A stretch of 64,000 bases of DNA from Alicyclobacillus sendaiensis NBRC 100866 (GTDB lineage: Bacteria; Bacillota; Bacilli; Alicyclobacillales; Alicyclobacillaceae), in contig NZ_BCRQ01000001.1 of the NCBI RefSeq assembly GCF_001552675.1, forward strand, positions 1-64,000, written 5' to 3'. Numbering within the stretch: the first letter of the stretch is position 1; every line of letters begins with the position of its first letter. This document shows, piece by piece, positions 36,030 to 45,347 of the stretch. A program made the translations under genes and the position numbers. The notes below the pieces were generated by a model. The model saw only the letters and a list, made by a program, of their open reading frames with translations, made no database searches and was not told the origin of the DNA.

Positions 36030-37127
36030 ATGGTCACTCGCGAGCAGGTCATGGAAGCGCTGCGGGACGTGAAAGATCCTGAGGTCGGCCGGAGCATCGT
36101 GGAGTTGGACATGGTGCCGTCGGTCGAGATCGACGGCGGAAAGGTCACGGTCGACGTGTTGCTCACCATCCGTGGCTGCCCGCTGTCGAACGTCATTGAG
36201 CGGGAAATCAAGGAGCGCCTCTCTCAGCTGGACGGCGTCACGGATATCGAGGTGCGCGTGGGGCATATGACCGACGAGCAGCGCGCGCAGTTCGCCGCGA
36301 AGGTGCGTGGCATGGGGCGGGCGAACGCCGAGGCGCAGCAGGCTGAGCTGCCCCCCATTTTGCGGCAGCAGGGGCGCCAGTTTCTCGCCATCGCCTCCGG
36401 CAAGGGGGGCGTCGGCAAGTCCACGGTGACGGCCAACCTAGCGGTTGCCCTTGCGCGCAAAGGCTATCGGGTGGCGCTCATCGACGCGGATATCTACGGC
36501 TTCAGTATCCCGGTCATCTTCGGCATCGAAGGCGTGAAGCCGGCGACCATCGAGGATTTGATCATGCCGGTGCAGGTCGAGGGCGTGAAGATCATGTCCA
36601 TGCAGTTCTTCGTGCCCGAGAACACGCCCGTCGTGTGGCGCGGCCCGATGCTCGGCAAGACGCTGCGCAGCTTCTTCGGGCAGGTGCATTGGGGCGACGT
36701 GGACATCGTGCTCTTGGACCTGCCGCCAGGCACGGGCGACGTGGCGCTCGACGTGCACACGCTGCTGCCGCAGAGCAAACAGCTCATCGTCACGACGCCG
36801 CAGGCCGCCGCGGCCGAGGTGGCGGTGCGCGCGGGCCTGATGGGTGTGCGCACCAACCACCAGGTCATCGGCGTCGTTGAAAACATGGCGTATTTCGTGT
36901 GCGAATCGTGTGGCGAGACCGCGTACCTGTTCGGCCGGGGCGGCGGGGAGCGCGTGGCCGCGGCGCTCAACACCACGCTGCTCGCCGAGATCCCCGTTGC
37001 CAACCAAGAGAAGGAGCGGGCCGGCATCTTTGCCGCGGACTCCTTGCACGGGCAGGTCTTTGCCAAGCTGGCTGATCGCGTCGCGGAGGCCATGGGCCTC
37101 GCTCAAGGCCGCGAGCTCCGCGCGTGA
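36030..37127 (+). CDS. salA: Mrp/NBP35-family P-loop ATPase (SalA)
   Basis: A 365-residue ATPase. Residues 1-80 form a MIP18/DUF59 domain (DVKDPEVGRSIVELDMV). The deviant Walker A GKGGVGKST lies at 124-132. A CESC pair near the C-terminus could bind an Fe-S cluster. Relatives include ApbC/Mrp Fe-S carriers and Bacillus SalA (YbaL), which occupies this locus. Which role applies here cannot be told from sequence. Confidence 0.88.
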   Translation: MVTREQVMEALRDVKDPEVGRSIVELDMVPSVEIDGGKVTVDVLLTIRGCPLSNVIEREIKERLSQLDGVTDIEVRVGHMTDEQRAQFAAKVRGMGRANAEAQQAELPPILRQQGRQFLAIASGKGGVGKSTVTANLAVALARKGYRVALIDADIYGFSIPVIFGIEGVKPATIEDLIMPVQVEGVKIMSMQFFVPENTPVVWRGPMLGKTLRSFFGQVHWGDVDIVLLDLPPGTGDVALDVHTLLPQSKQLIVTTPQAAAAEVAVRAGLMGVRTNHQVIGVVENMAYFVCESCGETAYLFGRGGGERVAAALNTTLLAEIPVANQEKERAGIFAADSLHGQVFAKLADRVAEAMGLAQGRELRA

Positions 37128-37178
37128 CGGCTCATCTCCACGGGGCGAGCATCGGCAATCGGCAGATGTACACAGGAA

Positions 37179-37216
37179 ACGGCACAAGCGCGCCAAGTTC
37201 GGCGCGCTTGTGCCGT
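37179..37216. terminator. bidirectional terminator between salA and gerD
   Basis: A perfect 16-bp stem (37179-37194 with 37201-37216) and six-base loop, between convergent genes. Confidence 0.7.
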
Positions 37217-37242
37217 CGCGTTTACGGGCTCTTCGGCCTTGT

Positions 37243-37908
37243 TCATGAGGAGGATCCCGACTCGTCCGAGGAGTTGTTCGACTTCGATCCGCCCTTTTCG
37301 CTCTGTCCCTGACCGCCCGCCGTGGCCTGTCCAGCCTGCATCGCCTTTTGCACCGCATCTTGCACGGTCTGCTGGAATTGCACCTGAAACGTCGGTGAGG
37401 TGAGGGTCTGGAGGATCACCTTCTGCAGTTCCGACCGAAACTCGGGTCCCTGCATCATGGTCTGCAGGGACTTCATGAACTCGTTCGACTGCAACAGTAC
37501 CAGCATGTCCTGCTGGAAGTTCGGATCTTTCATCAGACTCTCGACCGTGTCCTTGAGTTCAGGCTGGGCGGCCTTGGCCAGTGCCGCCGCGAACTGCGGG
37601 TCCTTGGCGGCCTCGGTCAGAAAGCTCTGCGTCTGTTTCGACTGGATGAAGTCGGTGAGCGCTTGTTTCACCTCGTCCGGGGATGCGATGAGCTGATTCT
37701 TGAACTCCGGATTTTTCAGGGTGTCCAAGAGCGCCTGCTGGCCTTCCTTGGAATTGAGGATGTCCACGACCATCTGTTTCGTCTGTGTGTAATTCCCGCC
37801 CCCGCCCTCTCCGCTTGCGCTCACGTCAGCCCCGGCGTTCATGCCACAGCCAGTGACAGCGAGAGCCGCGAGCCCGATGGCCACGAGGCGCGCAAGCCTG
37901 TCCTTCAC
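37243..37908 (-). CDS. gerD: spore germination lipoprotein GerD
   Basis: GerD, 221 residues, the scaffold that clusters germinant receptors in the spore inner membrane. A lipobox (LAVTGC, Cys21) follows a short basic signal. The body is a helical series of repeats of the type KDPNFQQDMLVLLQS, and the tail is a Gly/Ser/Gln-rich low-complexity stretch. GTG 37908 is chosen because the signal peptide begins there after a GGGGAGGGG site. A sigma-G-like promoter lies upstream. Confidence 0.9.
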   Translation of the reverse strand: MKDRLARLVAIGLAALAVTGCGMNAGADVSASGEGGGGNYTQTKQMVVDILNSKEGQQALLDTLKNPEFKNQLIASPDEVKQALTDFIQSKQTQSFLTEAAKDPQFAAALAKAAQPELKDTVESLMKDPNFQQDMLVLLQSNEFMKSLQTMMQGPEFRSELQKVILQTLTSPTFQVQFQQTVQDAVQKAMQAGQATAGGQGQSEKGGSKSNNSSDESGSSS

Positions 37909-37940
37909 GCGAAGCCCCTCCCCAACACCCGGTTTACCGT

Positions 37941-37969
37941 CAGTATGCGACGCGGCCCACCGGCTTATC
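37941..37969 (-). promoter_or_regulatory. candidate sigma-G promoter of gerD
   Basis: Reading the minus strand, GATA (37969-37966), 18 bases, then CATACTG (37947-37941). This fits the forespore sigma-G pattern (HATR, about 18, CATNHTA) at all but the last -10 base. gerD is sigma-G controlled in Bacillus, so the match is expected. Confidence 0.5.
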
Positions 37970-37998
37970 CCCGGCGGGCGCGAAGGTATGACCACGCG

Positions 37999-38751
37999 TC
38001 ACTCCACTTTCGACTTCACGTTGGCGCCCGCGAGGAGCTCGGAGACCGTCACAAAGCGATACCCTTGCTGGCGCAGGTTCTCGACGATCCGCGGCAGCGC
38101 CTCCACAATCTGCTTTGACGAGTCGCTGGCGTGCATCAGCACGATGTCGCCCGGCACCACGCGCTTCGTGACGCGGTTCACGATGGCATCCACGCCAGGA
38201 TTCTTCCAGTCGAGAGAATCGGTGTTCCACTGCACGACCGTGTAGCCCATGTTGGTCAGACAGCGAATGACGCGCGGATTGAGGTCGCCGTTTGGCGTCC
38301 TGAACAACTTCGGTTTCACACCCGTGACCTGCTGAATCGCCTTGTCCGCGAGCATGGCCTGCTCCCGGATCCAGGAGTCCGGGTAATTCGAATAGTCCTT
38401 GTGCAGGTAGCCATGGCTTCCAATTTCATAGCCCATGGCCTTGATCTTCTTGGCGATTTCGGGATGGTGCATGGTCCATGGGCCGCTCAGAAAGAACGTC
38501 GCCTTCGTCACGCCGCACTTTTTCAGGGTCTCTAAGACCGGCTCAGGCGTGCGATGTCCCCAGGAGATGTCAAAGGTCAGGGCCACCACTTTCTCCTTCG
38601 TATCGACCTTGTAGATGGCCTTCGGCGCCTGTTCCTTCGTATCGGCGGCCCTCGCCATCCCGACTTGCAGGCTCATGCACGAAAAGGCACACACGCACGC
38701 GGCCACGAGGACCAACACGCCCGCGCGAAGTCGCTTCCAGAAGCTCTGCAT
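37999..38751 (-). CDS. pdaB: polysaccharide deacetylase-family sporulation protein PdaB
   Basis: A NodB-fold protein of 250 residues with a signal or anchor at 7-35. Motif 1 reads TFDISWG (Asp61), so the usual second, metal-binding Asp is replaced by Ile; motif 2 keeps both metal-type His (SHGYLH, 113 and 117). LKKGDIVL-type and DWKNPGVD motifs match PdaB (YbaN), needed for spore maintenance. ATG 38751 follows GGGGAGG. Confidence 0.9.
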   Translation of the reverse strand: MQSFWKRLRAGVLVLVAACVCAFSCMSLQVGMARAADTKEQAPKAIYKVDTKEKVVALTFDISWGHRTPEPVLETLKKCGVTKATFFLSGPWTMHHPEIAKKIKAMGYEIGSHGYLHKDYSNYPDSWIREQAMLADKAIQQVTGVKPKLFRTPNGDLNPRVIRCLTNMGYTVVQWNTDSLDWKNPGVDAIVNRVTKRVVPGDIVLMHASDSSKQIVEALPRIVENLRQQGYRFVTVSELLAGANVKSKVE

Positions 38752-38899
38752 TGGCCAACCTCCCCTTGCATTCTGCCTGCAGTGTTTGCAGCGTCCCCGC
38801 CTCCTATGCGATCTCGCCATCCGCTTGGGCGCTTCTTGTGACCAATCGCCGGGATAGCCCATAGCTTACGATCAGCGACTCACCCAGGAGGCGATGATC

Positions 38900-39583
38900 A
38901 TGCTGATGCTCGCGCTCGGCGACTCCATTACATATGGCTACGGTGCGAGTGCGCCGGAGAAACGATTCGCAGAGCGCCTGCGCGCCCGGTTCGCTCGGCA
39001 GGTGCGCACAACGCTTCATGTCCAGGCCAAGCCGGGCTGGACGGCCAGGCAGCTGTTCAAATCGCTCCAGGATCTCCCGCCCTGCATCGTGGAAGAGGCC
39101 GAGATTGTCACGCTCATGATTGGCGGAAACGATCTCCTGCGCAGCGCGCCCCTCCTTCTGACGCGCCGGGCCGATCTGATTCAGGACATCATGCGCCGCT
39201 GCGAGGAGGACGTCGAGCGCCTCGTGGAGTGGTGCAAGCGTCCGCACAGCACCTTCGGCATTGCGACGCTCTACAATCCCTTTCCCAATTTCGAGCTGGC
39301 CGAGGAGGTGACGCAGGCGTACAACGATCGCGTCCGCGGGATCGCGCTTCGGCACGGGCTTGTGGTCGTCGAAACCTACAAAGCGTTTCGCGGGCACGAG
39401 CCGAACTACGTCGAGCACTACCGAAGCGGGCAGTTTCGGGATCTGCGCCTGTTTCGCAACCCGATTCACCCGACGGACGAGGGCCACGAGGCGCTGGCAA
39501 AGGCGTTCTTCCGCGCGTTGCAGCGGGCGCGATCGAAGGAACGCGCGAGGGCCATGCGCGGTCGGGCGGCGCGGCGAGCGTGA
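38900..39583 (+). CDS. SGNH/GDSL-family hydrolase
   Basis: A cytoplasmic-looking esterase-fold protein, 227 residues. Block I LALGDSIT gives the nucleophile Ser9; GGND (block III) and the C-terminal IHPTDEGH supply the oxyanion residues and the Asp/His pair. No signal peptide. The substrate is unknown. ATG 38900 is 8 bases after AGGAGG; ATG 38894 is too close. Transcribed away from pdaB. Confidence 0.88.
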   Translation: MLMLALGDSITYGYGASAPEKRFAERLRARFARQVRTTLHVQAKPGWTARQLFKSLQDLPPCIVEEAEIVTLMIGGNDLLRSAPLLLTRRADLIQDIMRRCEEDVERLVEWCKRPHSTFGIATLYNPFPNFELAEEVTQAYNDRVRGIALRHGLVVVETYKAFRGHEPNYVEHYRSGQFRDLRLFRNPIHPTDEGHEALAKAFFRALQRARSKERARAMRGRAARRA

Positions 39584-39669
39584 ACGCCGGGTGGAAGGGG
39601 CTGTCTTGACGCGGGGCCTCGGGTAGGAAACAATGGGAACGAGACTCCCCGATGGTCAGGGGGCTTTGT

Positions 39670-40491
39670 ATGGACGCGTGGTTCGCGGCAATCCGGGACT
39701 TTGGCTTCAAGGACGTCATTGACATCCTGTTTGTGGCCTTCATGATTTACTATCTGCTGCTTCTCATTCGCGGCACACGGGCCGTGCAGCTGCTGAAGGG
39801 TGTCATTGTCGTCGTGGTCGTGACCATGGTCTCGAGCCTGCTCAACCTGTCCGCCTCGAATTGGCTTCTGAACCGGATCATCGAAATCGGTTTGTTTGCC
39901 ATCCCGGTCGTGTTTCAGCCCGAGCTTCGGCGCGCGCTGGAGCAGTTGGGGCGCGGAAGCCTGTGGAACTTCAATCTCCTCCTGCACGAGGAACCGAACA
40001 TGGTGCACACGGTGAACGAGATCGTCAAGGCCTGTCAGGTGCTCGCGAAGACGAAGACGGGGGCGCTCATCGTCATCGAGCGCCAGACGGGCCTGAACGA
40101 ATACATCGAGACGGGGACGCGGCTGGAGGCGCGCGTCAGCACGGAATTGTTCATCAACCTGTTTATCCCCAACACGCCGCTGCACGATGGGGCCGTGATT
40201 GTGCGCGGGACGCAGATCATGGCCGCGGGATGCGTGCTGCCGCTCACGGACAACCGAAATCTGGACAAGCAACTCGGTACGAGGCACCGCGCGGGGCTCG
40301 GCATCACTGAACAGTCGGACGGGGTGAGCGTGATTGTGTCCGAGGAGACAGGGCAGGTGTCCGTCTGCGTGGACGGCGTCATGCACAGCCATCTCGATGA
40401 GGAAGCCCTCAACGAACTGTTGATGAAGCTCGTCGTGCCGCAGAAGACGAGCGCGCTTTCCTTCTGGAATCGAAAGGCGGAGTCCCGATGA
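39670..40491 (+). CDS. cdaA: diadenylate cyclase CdaA
   Basis: The membrane diadenylate cyclase making c-di-AMP from two ATP, 273 residues. Three membrane helices fill residues 15-82. The DAC domain has the catalytic DGA (173-175) and GTRHR (203-207), both intact. ATG 39670 follows CAGGGGGC; ATG 39652 would add six residues. cdaR overlaps its stop, and glmM follows, the standard cdaA-cdaR-glmM operon. A weak TTGACG/AACAAT promoter lies at 39606-39634. Confidence 0.95.
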   Translation: MDAWFAAIRDFGFKDVIDILFVAFMIYYLLLLIRGTRAVQLLKGVIVVVVVTMVSSLLNLSASNWLLNRIIEIGLFAIPVVFQPELRRALEQLGRGSLWNFNLLLHEEPNMVHTVNEIVKACQVLAKTKTGALIVIERQTGLNEYIETGTRLEARVSTELFINLFIPNTPLHDGAVIVRGTQIMAAGCVLPLTDNRNLDKQLGTRHRAGLGITEQSDGVSVIVSEETGQVSVCVDGVMHSHLDEEALNELLMKLVVPQKTSALSFWNRKAESR

Positions 40492-41693
40492 TGGATCGGC
40501 TGCTCAACAACAACGTGGCGCTTCGCATCATCGCACTCGTGCTCGCGTGCATCCTGTGGCTTGCGGTTCACGCGGAACAGGGAGGCAGTCAACAGACCTC
40601 GACGGGCGTCACCGAGTCCTTCGAGCTTCCGGTGCGGGTGGAGACTTCGGCGGATGAAGTGTTGGTGTCCCAGGTGCCGACGGTCACGGCCCGGGTGACG
40701 ACGAGCCTCTTGCGGCTGCCGACGCTCGCGAACGAGATGATGAAGGTCGAGATCGTCGCGGATGCGCAGGATCTTGGCCCCGGCACGTACACCCTGCACG
40801 TGGCGGCCATGAATATGCCGGCTGGCGTGCGAAGCTACGTGCTTGCGCCAGCCACCATCACGGTGACGCTCGAGCCGAAGGTCACTGTGGAGCGGCCCGT
40901 TCGGCTGAGCGTCGTGGGGACGCCGAGCCAGGGGTACGTCCTCGGCAAGCCGCAGCTCGGCGCGGGGGTGGTCGAAATCTCGGGCGCACAATCTAGCGTG
41001 CAGTCGGTGGAGGAGGTCGCGGGGGTCGTGGACGCGAGCGGGCTTTCGCAGACGCAGACGAAGCTCGTGGATCTTCTCCCGCTGGATGGGGCGGGCAAAG
41101 CGGTGCCGGGGGTGACGGTCACGCCGTCCGCCATCGCGGTGACGCTGCCGGTGACCTCGGCAAGCCAAACCGTGGAGCTGGTCCCCGCTGTGACCGGAAC
41201 GCCGGCGGCCGGATATGCCATCGCATCCGTGCGCTTGGAACCGGCGCGCGCCGTGGAACAGGGCTTGCCGGCCGGGCAGCTTCCGCCGGGCGGGCTGCGG
41301 GTGCCCGTTGACGTGACGGGGCTCGCCAAGTCGACGACGGTGTCAATCCCGGTTCCGCTCCTGCCGGGGATGACAGGCGTGTCGCCCGCGGCGGTCACGG
41401 CCGTGATCGACGTGGAGCCATCGGCGGTGGCCACGCTGTCGAACATCCCGGTGACCATCACGGGGGCGACGGGCGTTCGCCTGATTGGGCCGCGCACGGT
41501 GACCGTGACGGTGACGGGGGCGCAGTCGGCCGTGCAGGCGGTCAAGAAGGATGGGGGCGCGGTTCAGGCCTACGTGGATGCCTCCGGGCTGAGCCGTGGC
41601 ACGGCCTCGCTGCCCATCCTGGTCCATCTGCCGGAAGGGCTCAGCGCCGTCAGCGTCTCGGCGCGGACGGCCACGGTCCAGGCGATGCCGTGA
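40488..41693 (+). CDS. cdaR: CdaA regulatory protein CdaR (YbbR-domain)
   Basis: A 401-residue protein with one N-terminal membrane helix (residues 9-25) and repeated YbbR domains outside the membrane (VTVERPVRLSVVG-type repeats). It modulates CdaA by direct contact. ATG 40488 overlaps the cdaA stop by 4 bases. Confidence 0.93.
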   Translation: MMDRLLNNNVALRIIALVLACILWLAVHAEQGGSQQTSTGVTESFELPVRVETSADEVLVSQVPTVTARVTTSLLRLPTLANEMMKVEIVADAQDLGPGTYTLHVAAMNMPAGVRSYVLAPATITVTLEPKVTVERPVRLSVVGTPSQGYVLGKPQLGAGVVEISGAQSSVQSVEEVAGVVDASGLSQTQTKLVDLLPLDGAGKAVPGVTVTPSAIAVTLPVTSASQTVELVPAVTGTPAAGYAIASVRLEPARAVEQGLPAGQLPPGGLRVPVDVTGLAKSTTVSIPVPLLPGMTGVSPAAVTAVIDVEPSAVATLSNIPVTITGATGVRLIGPRTVTVTVTGAQSAVQAVKKDGGAVQAYVDASGLSRGTASLPILVHLPEGLSAVSVSARTATVQAMP

Positions 41694-41770
41694 AGCGCCA
41701 AAGACTGCATCTTTGCACGAACCGCCTTCTGTGGCACAATGTTTGCGTTGTGAGAGAGGAGCGTGCATCG

Positions 41771-43111
41771 GTGGGCAGGTGGTTTGGGACGGACGGCGTG
41801 CGCGGCGTGGCGAACCAGGAGCTCACGCCGGAGTTGGCGTTCCGGTTGGGGCGCGTAGGCGCATATGTGCTGACCTCACGCCGGCCGGGATCGCGCATTG
41901 TCGTCGGCAAGGACACCCGAATTTCGGGTGACATGTTGGAAACGGCGCTCGTGAGCGGAATTCTGTCGATGGGAGTGGATGCGCTCCGGCTCGGCGTCAT
42001 TTCGACGCCTGGCGTGGCGTACCTGACGCGGCTTCTCCGCGCGGACGCGGGCGTGATGATTTCCGCGTCTCACAACCCGGTGGCCGACAACGGCATCAAG
42101 TTTTTCGGCGGCGATGGGTTTAAGCTCCTGGACGAGATGGAGGAGCGGATGGAGGCCTTGCTGGCCGAAGAAAACGATTCGCTGCCGAGGCCCATCGGCG
42201 ACGGCGTGGGTCGGATGTACGACGAGCCGGCGACGGAGGCGTATATCCGCTTCCTGGTGCAGGCTGCGCGCGTGCGATTCGACGGCCTCAAAGTAGTGCT
42301 GGATTGCGCAAACGGCGCGGCGTCCTTCATCGCGCCCGAGGTGTTCCGGCGTCTCGGCGCGGACGTGATCGTCATCCACGCGAATCCGGACGGCGTGAAC
42401 ATCAACGTGGACTGCGGATCGACGCATCCGCACATCGTGCAGCGGGCGGTGCTGCAGCACAGCGCGGACGTGGGGCTCGCGTTCGATGGCGATGCGGATC
42501 GGTGCATCGCCGTGGACGAGAACGGCGAGGTGGCGGACGGCGACTTCATTATGGCCATTCTCGCGCGCGCCATGAAGGAAAAAGGAGAGTTGCGCGGAGA
42601 CAAGGTCGTCGCCACGGTCATGTCCAACCTCGGCTTTGTCAAGGCCATGAGCGATCTCGGCATCACCGTGCTGCGCACGGCCGTGGGCGATCGGTACGTG
42701 ATGGAGCGGATGCGCGAAGAGGGGGCGTCGCTCGGCGGCGAACAGAGCGGGCACATCATCCTGCTGGATCACACCACCACGGGCGACGGCATGCTGACAG
42801 CCGTGAAGCTGGTGGAGACCATGGTGGAGAGCGGCAAGCGGCTCTCCGAGTTGTCCCGCGTGATGGTCCGCTACCCGCAGATCTTGGAGAATGTGCGCGT
42901 GCGCGACAAACGCGCGTGGCGCGACAACGCGGCCATCCAGGACGCGCTGCGCAGGGCAGAGGCTCAGCTCGGCGACAGCGGGCGCGTGCTCGTGCGCGAG
43001 TCGGGGACCGAAAACCTCGTGCGGGTCATGGTCGAGGGCCTCGATGAGAAACTTCTGCGGCGCGTGGTGAGCGAGATGGTCCAGGTGATTCAGGCGGAAC
43101 TCGGCGCGTGA
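41771..43111 (+). CDS. glmM: phosphoglucosamine mutase GlmM
   Basis: Converts glucosamine-6-phosphate to glucosamine-1-phosphate for UDP-GlcNAc, 446 residues. Ser100 in ISASHNP is the phosphorylated residue; FDGDADR near 240 binds Mg2+; RESGTENLVRVMVEG binds the phosphate. GTG 41771 gives the family start (MGRWFGTDGVRG). GlmM also binds and inhibits CdaA in relatives, which explains the operon. Confidence 0.96.
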   Translation: MGRWFGTDGVRGVANQELTPELAFRLGRVGAYVLTSRRPGSRIVVGKDTRISGDMLETALVSGILSMGVDALRLGVISTPGVAYLTRLLRADAGVMISASHNPVADNGIKFFGGDGFKLLDEMEERMEALLAEENDSLPRPIGDGVGRMYDEPATEAYIRFLVQAARVRFDGLKVVLDCANGAASFIAPEVFRRLGADVIVIHANPDGVNINVDCGSTHPHIVQRAVLQHSADVGLAFDGDADRCIAVDENGEVADGDFIMAILARAMKEKGELRGDKVVATVMSNLGFVKAMSDLGITVLRTAVGDRYVMERMREEGASLGGEQSGHIILLDHTTTGDGMLTAVKLVETMVESGKRLSELSRVMVRYPQILENVRVRDKRAWRDNAAIQDALRRAEAQLGDSGRVLVRESGTENLVRVMVEGLDEKLLRRVVSEMVQVIQAELGA

Positions 43112-43212
43112 GCCGGGCCGGCCGAAGGGAGGGATGCCAGGCGAGGAACCGGATGGGCGATTTCACGTAGGATGTCACATGCGGCTGTGAATCTGATACG
43201 CAGCGCATGTCA

Positions 43213-43352
43213 AGCGCCTGGACTCGGCTGTCGCCGAGTTGACGCGGAGGAGGTCGGCGAAAGATTCGGCGGATGCCTCCCGGCGCCAATCCGATCGCGC
43301 CGCAAGCGAAGCCTGAAATCCACCGGGCGACCGGTGGGACAGAGGTGAGCAG
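43213..43352 (+). ncRNA. glmS ribozyme
   Basis: The leader of glmS contains the ribozyme core. A|GCGCCTGGACT holds the cleavage site between A43213 and G43214, followed by the P1 arms ACTCGG/CCGAGT, GTTGACG, and TTCGGCGGATGCC. P3 pairs CGGCGC with GCGCCG, and P4 pairs CCACCGG with CCGGTGG across a GCGA loop. Binding of glucosamine-6-phosphate triggers self-cleavage and lowers glmS expression. The 3' limit is approximate. Confidence 0.93.
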
Positions 43353-43378
43353 ATCGGATGAAGGAGGATACCTGCTTC

Positions 43379-45208
43379 ATGTGCGGAATTGTCGGCTACA
43401 TCGGCCCAAGGAATGTCAAAGATGTCGTCGTCGGCGGCTTGGCGAAGCTCGAATACCGCGGCTACGATTCCGCGGGCGTGGCTGCACTGGCGGATGGGAA
43501 CATCCGGATTGTCAAGGCGGTGGGTCGCCTGTCGAACTTGGAAGAGAAGCTCGCGGAGATGCCTATCTCCGGCCACATCGCCATCGGCCACACGCGGTGG
43601 GCGACGCACGGCAAGCCGTCGAACGAAAACGCGCATCCGCATCAGGACTGCAGTGGCCGATTTGCCATCGTGCACAACGGAATTGTGGAAAACTACCTCT
43701 CCCTGCGCGAAGAGCTGATGGCGCTCGGGCACGAGTTTCGCTCGGAGACCGACACGGAAGTCGTGGCGCACCTGATTGAAGAGATGTACAACGGCGATCT
43801 CTTCGAGACCATGATCGCCGTCGGCAAGCGGATCCGCGGCGCGTACGCGCTCGTCGTCATGGCGAAGGATCACCCGGACGAAATTGTCGCCGTCCGCCGC
43901 GCCAGCCCGATGATCATTGGCCTCGGCGAGAAGGAAAACTTCGTGGCGTCGGATATCCCCGCCATTCTCGAATACACGCGCGACATCTACGTGATGGAGG
44001 ACGGCGAGATGGCGGTCCTGCGCCGCGACGGCGTCGAGTGTTTCACGATGGACGGCGAGCCCGTGAAGAAGGACGTGTATCACGTCACCTGGGACGCGGT
44101 CAGCGCGGAGCGCGGGGGTTATCCGCATTTCATGCTGAAGGAGATCCACGAACAGCCGAGGGCCGTCCGCGACACGCTGCGCGGCAGGGTGTCGGACGAT
44201 TACCGTCGCGTGGAGCTTCCGGAGCTCGGCCTCACGGACGAGGAGATCCAGGCCATCGACCGGATTCACATCGTCGCGTGTGGCACATCGTGGCACGCGG
44301 GCCTCGTGGGGAAGGCCGCGATCGAGGCGTTCGCGCGCATTCCGGTCAACGTGGAAATTGCGTCGGAGTACCGGTATGCCGATCCCATCGCGACGCATCA
44401 CACGCTGGTCATCGCCATCACGCAGTCGGGGGAGACCGCGGACACGCTGGCGGCGATGCGGGAGATGAAGAAGCGCGGCGTGCGCGTGGTGGCCATCACG
44501 AACGTGGTGGGCAGCTCGGCCGCGCGCGAGGCGGACAGCACCATCATCACGTGGGCGGGGCCGGAAATTGCCGTGGCGTCGACGAAGGCGTACACGACGC
44601 AGCTCGTGGCGCTGTACCTCTTGGCCGTGCGGTTTGGCCTGAGCCGAGGCACGCTTGCGGAGGAGAAGGCGCGCGAGGTGCTGGCGGCGCTCGCCGACCT
44701 GCCCCAGGTCGTGGAGCAGGTGCTGGACACGGCGCCGCAGATCGAGTCGTTTGCCAAGCGCTACAAGGATGCGCACGACACGTTCTTCATCGGCCGCGGC
44801 ATCGACTATGCGGTCTCGCTCGAGGGCGCGCTCAAGCTCAAGGAAATCTCCTACATTCACGCGGAGGCGTACGCGGCGGGCGAGCTGAAGCACGGGACAC
44901 TCGCGCTCATCACGGACGGCGTGCCGGTCATTGCGCTCGCGATGCAGCCGGAACTGTACGAGAAGACGCTGTCGAACATCGTGGAGGTGAAGGCGCGCGG
45001 CGCGTTCGTCCTCGGGCTCACGTGGGTGGGCAACGAGGATTTGGAGAAGACGGTCGACGAAGTCATCTATTTGCCCAAGACGATGCCGTTGCTCGCGCCG
45101 GTGGCGGCGGTGATTCCGCTGCAGCTGTTGGCGTACTACGCGGCGGTAGCGCGGGGGAACGACGTCGACAAGCCGCGGAACTTGGCGAAGAGCGTGACGG
45201 TAGAGTGA
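43379..45208 (+). CDS. glmS: glutamine-fructose-6-phosphate aminotransferase GlmS
   Basis: Makes glucosamine-6-phosphate, 609 residues. The mature N-terminus is the catalytic Cys of the glutaminase domain (MCGIVGYIG); HTRWATHG and HPHQD follow. Two SIS isomerase domains (about 285-420 and 455-590) have CGTSWHAG and SQSGETADT. The ATG at 43379 follows AAGGAGGATACC. Feedback is through the upstream ribozyme. Confidence 0.97.
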   Translation: MCGIVGYIGPRNVKDVVVGGLAKLEYRGYDSAGVAALADGNIRIVKAVGRLSNLEEKLAEMPISGHIAIGHTRWATHGKPSNENAHPHQDCSGRFAIVHNGIVENYLSLREELMALGHEFRSETDTEVVAHLIEEMYNGDLFETMIAVGKRIRGAYALVVMAKDHPDEIVAVRRASPMIIGLGEKENFVASDIPAILEYTRDIYVMEDGEMAVLRRDGVECFTMDGEPVKKDVYHVTWDAVSAERGGYPHFMLKEIHEQPRAVRDTLRGRVSDDYRRVELPELGLTDEEIQAIDRIHIVACGTSWHAGLVGKAAIEAFARIPVNVEIASEYRYADPIATHHTLVIAITQSGETADTLAAMREMKKRGVRVVAITNVVGSSAAREADSTIITWAGPEIAVASTKAYTTQLVALYLLAVRFGLSRGTLAEEKAREVLAALADLPQVVEQVLDTAPQIESFAKRYKDAHDTFFIGRGIDYAVSLEGALKLKEISYIHAEAYAAGELKHGTLALITDGVPVIALAMQPELYEKTLSNIVEVKARGAFVLGLTWVGNEDLEKTVDEVIYLPKTMPLLAPVAAVIPLQLLAYYAAVARGNDVDKPRNLAKSVTVE

Positions 45209-45303
45209 CGCGCGAAGGCGGACCGGGAGAGCTCCGGTTCGCAAAATCAAGTTCTTCACATCCAACCAATTTGTCCCTGAGAAAATAAGTTGTTCGCTAC
45301 AGC

Positions 45304-45347
45304 ACGGGGGAATTCGGGTCAAAAGCCTGGATTCGCCCGTCTTTTTT
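45304..45347 (+). terminator. rho-independent terminator after glmS
   Basis: An imperfect stem of about 15 bp (CGGGGGAATTCGGGT with GCCTGGATTCGCCCG) is followed by TTTTTT (45342-45347). Confidence 0.8.
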
